The position numbers were made by a program, and so were the translations under genes. DNA of 15,649 bases, taken from the NCBI GenBank assembly GCA_021846765.1, contig JAJZWH010000017.1, positions 1-15,649 on the forward strand, in the 5' to 3' direction. Shown piece by piece: positions 14,888 to 15,649 of the stretch (position 1 is the first letter of the stretch; each line of letters begins with the position of its first letter). The notes below the pieces were generated by a model. It did no database searches, was not told the origin of the DNA, and worked only from the letters and a program-made list of their open reading frames with translations. Origin of the DNA: a bacterium. GTDB lineage: Bacteria > Patescibacteriota > Saccharimonadia > Saccharimonadales > UBA4665.

Positions 14888-15127
14888 ATGCAATCACTAA
14901 GTGAGGGAGAAAAAAGGCAGGTATTAGGTTCGGTTTTAGCCGATCAATTAGCTGCAATTCAGGAATCCGTAAAAGATGTTCCTGAAATAAAACAACAATT
15001 ACAAAAACTGGATCAAGATATTTTGCAGATAGGCTCAGATATGAAAATTGTTAAAGCAGCAATTACAGATATTACCCAGCAAATTAATGAACACGAAAAT
15101 CAACTTAGACATTTACAAGCAATATAA
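14888..15127 (+). CDS. Small coiled-coil protein of unknown function
   Basis: I do not recognise this 79-residue protein. It has no cysteine, no membrane segment and no signal peptide. Residues about 16-77 are rich in Gln, Glu, Lys, Ile and Leu with heptad spacing (for example EIKQQLQKLDQDILQIG and TQQINEHENQLRHLQ), predicting one or two long helices forming a coiled coil or an oligomer. The codon usage and TAA stop agree with the neighbours, and the kinase gene begins 23 bases later, so it is probably expressed with that kinase. It could be a structural or regulatory partner of the sugar kinase or a separate scaffold; nothing in the sequence decides. No Shine-Dalgarno is present before its ATG. 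Confidence 0.7.
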   Translation: MQSLSEGEKRQVLGSVLADQLAAIQESVKDVPEIKQQLQKLDQDILQIGSDMKIVKAAITDITQQINEHENQLRHLQAI

Positions 15128-15150
15128 ACAAGCAAAGGTGGGAAAAGATT

Positions 15151-15540
15151 ATGGTAGAAACTCCAGAAGTAATTAGTATCGGAGATATTGTAACAGACGT
15201 TTTTATTAAGTTATTAGAAGATCAAGCACATCAATACGACAACGAACAAGGTAAATGGCTAGCTATGCCCTTTGGCACCAAAATACCCTATGATAGCGTA
15301 GAAACTATTAAAGGAGTTGGCAATGCTGCGAATGCGGCAGTAGCTTTTGCTAGGCTAGGATTAGATTCGGCTTTTGCTACTAATGTAGGTGCAGATCAAA
15401 TCGGCAGAGACATGATAGCTACTATGGAAGACAATAATGTCGACTCAAGGTTTATTAGAATAAATAACAATAAAATAATCAAAGTACATGTTCCTCAAAT
15501 TAACCTTATAATTATTGGCTATTACCCCACATGGAAATGA
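15151..15540 (+). CDS. PfkB-family carbohydrate kinase, N-terminal part, disrupted
   Basis: The first 108 residues are the N-terminal third of a PfkB/ribokinase-family sugar kinase: VISIGDIVTDVFIKL (7-21) and the glycine-rich substrate-binding signature GVGNAANAAVAFARLG (55-70), followed by ATNVGADQIGRDM. Members normally have about 300-330 residues, with a C-terminal GAGD catalytic motif that is absent. From about residue 109 (15475) the reading frame loses family character and runs to a TGA at 15538-15540, unlike the TAA used by nearly all neighbours. No other + frame after 15477 resumes a kinase sequence, so this is not a simple frameshift. A good AAGGTGG site (15136-15142) precedes the ATG. 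The substrate is unknown: fructose 6-phosphate, another sugar phosphate or a nucleoside. Confidence 0.75.
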   Translation: MVETPEVISIGDIVTDVFIKLLEDQAHQYDNEQGKWLAMPFGTKIPYDSVETIKGVGNAANAAVAFARLGLDSAFATNVGADQIGRDMIATMEDNNVDSRFIRINNNKIIKVHVPQINLIIIGYYPTWK

Positions 15541-15648
15541 CCAATGCGCATGAAAGACATCAGGTTTTTCCTTAATGCATTCAAAAAAGGTGAAGACAAA
15601 AAAATTCAAAGTCATTATTACCAACTTTAAATAACCAATCTTGGATTT
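15445..15648 (-). CDS. Fragment of a GT4-like glycosyltransferase (partial, out of context)
   Basis: The minus strand is open from the window end to a TGA at 15445-15447, 67 codons. Residues from the edge inward read as a hydrophobic helix (LNFFVFTFFECI) followed by KPDVFHAHWSFPCGVIA (about 15517-15567). This resembles the N-terminal domain of family-4 glycosyltransferases, where KPDvIHaHw..p.g..A is typical. The usual next strand (VVTLHG or similar) is missing, and the reading frame runs back into sequence that is pfkB on the other strand. The real glycosyltransferase portion therefore ends somewhere around 15480-15505. The match is short and was judged by eye, so the family call is tentative. 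Confidence 0.5.
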   Translation of the reverse strand, partial: KSKIGYLKLVIMTLNFFVFTFFECIKEKPDVFHAHWSFPCGVIANNYKVNLRNMYFDYFIVIYSNKP

Positions 15649-15649
15649 A

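Noticed and set aside
15475..15540. Native C terminus of a short PfkB protein
   Set aside because: The residues after about 109 do not resemble the family, and the same bases read as another gene on the opposite strand.
1..15649. tRNA, rRNA, CRISPR array, insertion sequence or recoded stop codons
   Set aside because: No cloverleaf, repeat-spacer pattern, transposase or long terminal inverted repeat was seen, and all intact genes read in the standard bacterial code with TGA as a stop in rpe.

Overview
The window is AT-rich, densely coding DNA in which almost every gene is on the + strand. Gaps are short and stop codons are nearly all TAA. The gene set suggests a small-genome, fermentative bacterium of the Patescibacteria/CPR type, most likely Candidatus Saccharibacteria (TM7). 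The grounds are the split transketolase, the compact cluster of lower glycolysis and pentose phosphate genes, the membrane-anchored FKBP with a Ser/Thr-rich linker, and pheST beginning almost at its promoter. This placement is inferred from gene content, since no 16S or phylogeny is available. All intact ORFs read through in the standard bacterial code, and TGA acts as a stop at least once (rpe).

Layout. 1-78: tail of an upstream ORF. 88-1197: rmuC, converging with and overlapping a GH63/MGH1-like glycoside hydrolase on the minus strand (1183-2511). 2512-2626: a divergent promoter region with a 10-bp inverted repeat that carries both -10 boxes. 2627-6219: pheS-pheT, both subunits of phenylalanyl-tRNA synthetase. 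6266-7282: a Nudix hydrolase and a membrane-anchored FKBP-type prolyl isomerase. 7449-8716: a glutaredoxin-like protein and a thioredoxin reductase-like flavoprotein. 8825-9791: inorganic pyrophosphatase overlapping a second Nudix gene. 9877-14795: a carbon-metabolism operon of gap, rpiB, an rpe-like gene, transketolase N and C halves, and class II aldolase. 14888-15127: a small coiled-coil protein. 15151 to about 15477: the N-terminal third of a PfkB-family sugar kinase.

How the genes fit together. RpiB, the epimerase, the two transketolase subunits, aldolase and GAPDH would move carbon between pentose phosphates, triose phosphates and 1,3-bisphosphoglycerate. No transaldolase is seen here, so the aldolase and the PfkB kinase could supply a sedoheptulose-bisphosphate bypass (inference). 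The redox pair and the pyrophosphatase/Nudix pair are housekeeping modules.

The most anomalous part is the last 170 bases. The kinase stops matching its family at about 15477. From the window end down to about 15500 the minus strand instead reads as part of a family-4-like glycosyltransferase, with a KPDVFHAHW motif. This is either an assembly chimera at a contig end or a real rearrangement.

Several transcription units (rmuC, pheS, the first Nudix gene, perhaps the coiled-coil gene) have a -10 box only 8-14 bases before the ATG and no Shine-Dalgarno, which suggests leaderless translation. Internal genes such as fkbp, grx, ppa, tktC and fba have clear AGGAG-type sites. No tRNA, rRNA, CRISPR array, insertion sequence or convincing intrinsic terminator was seen.
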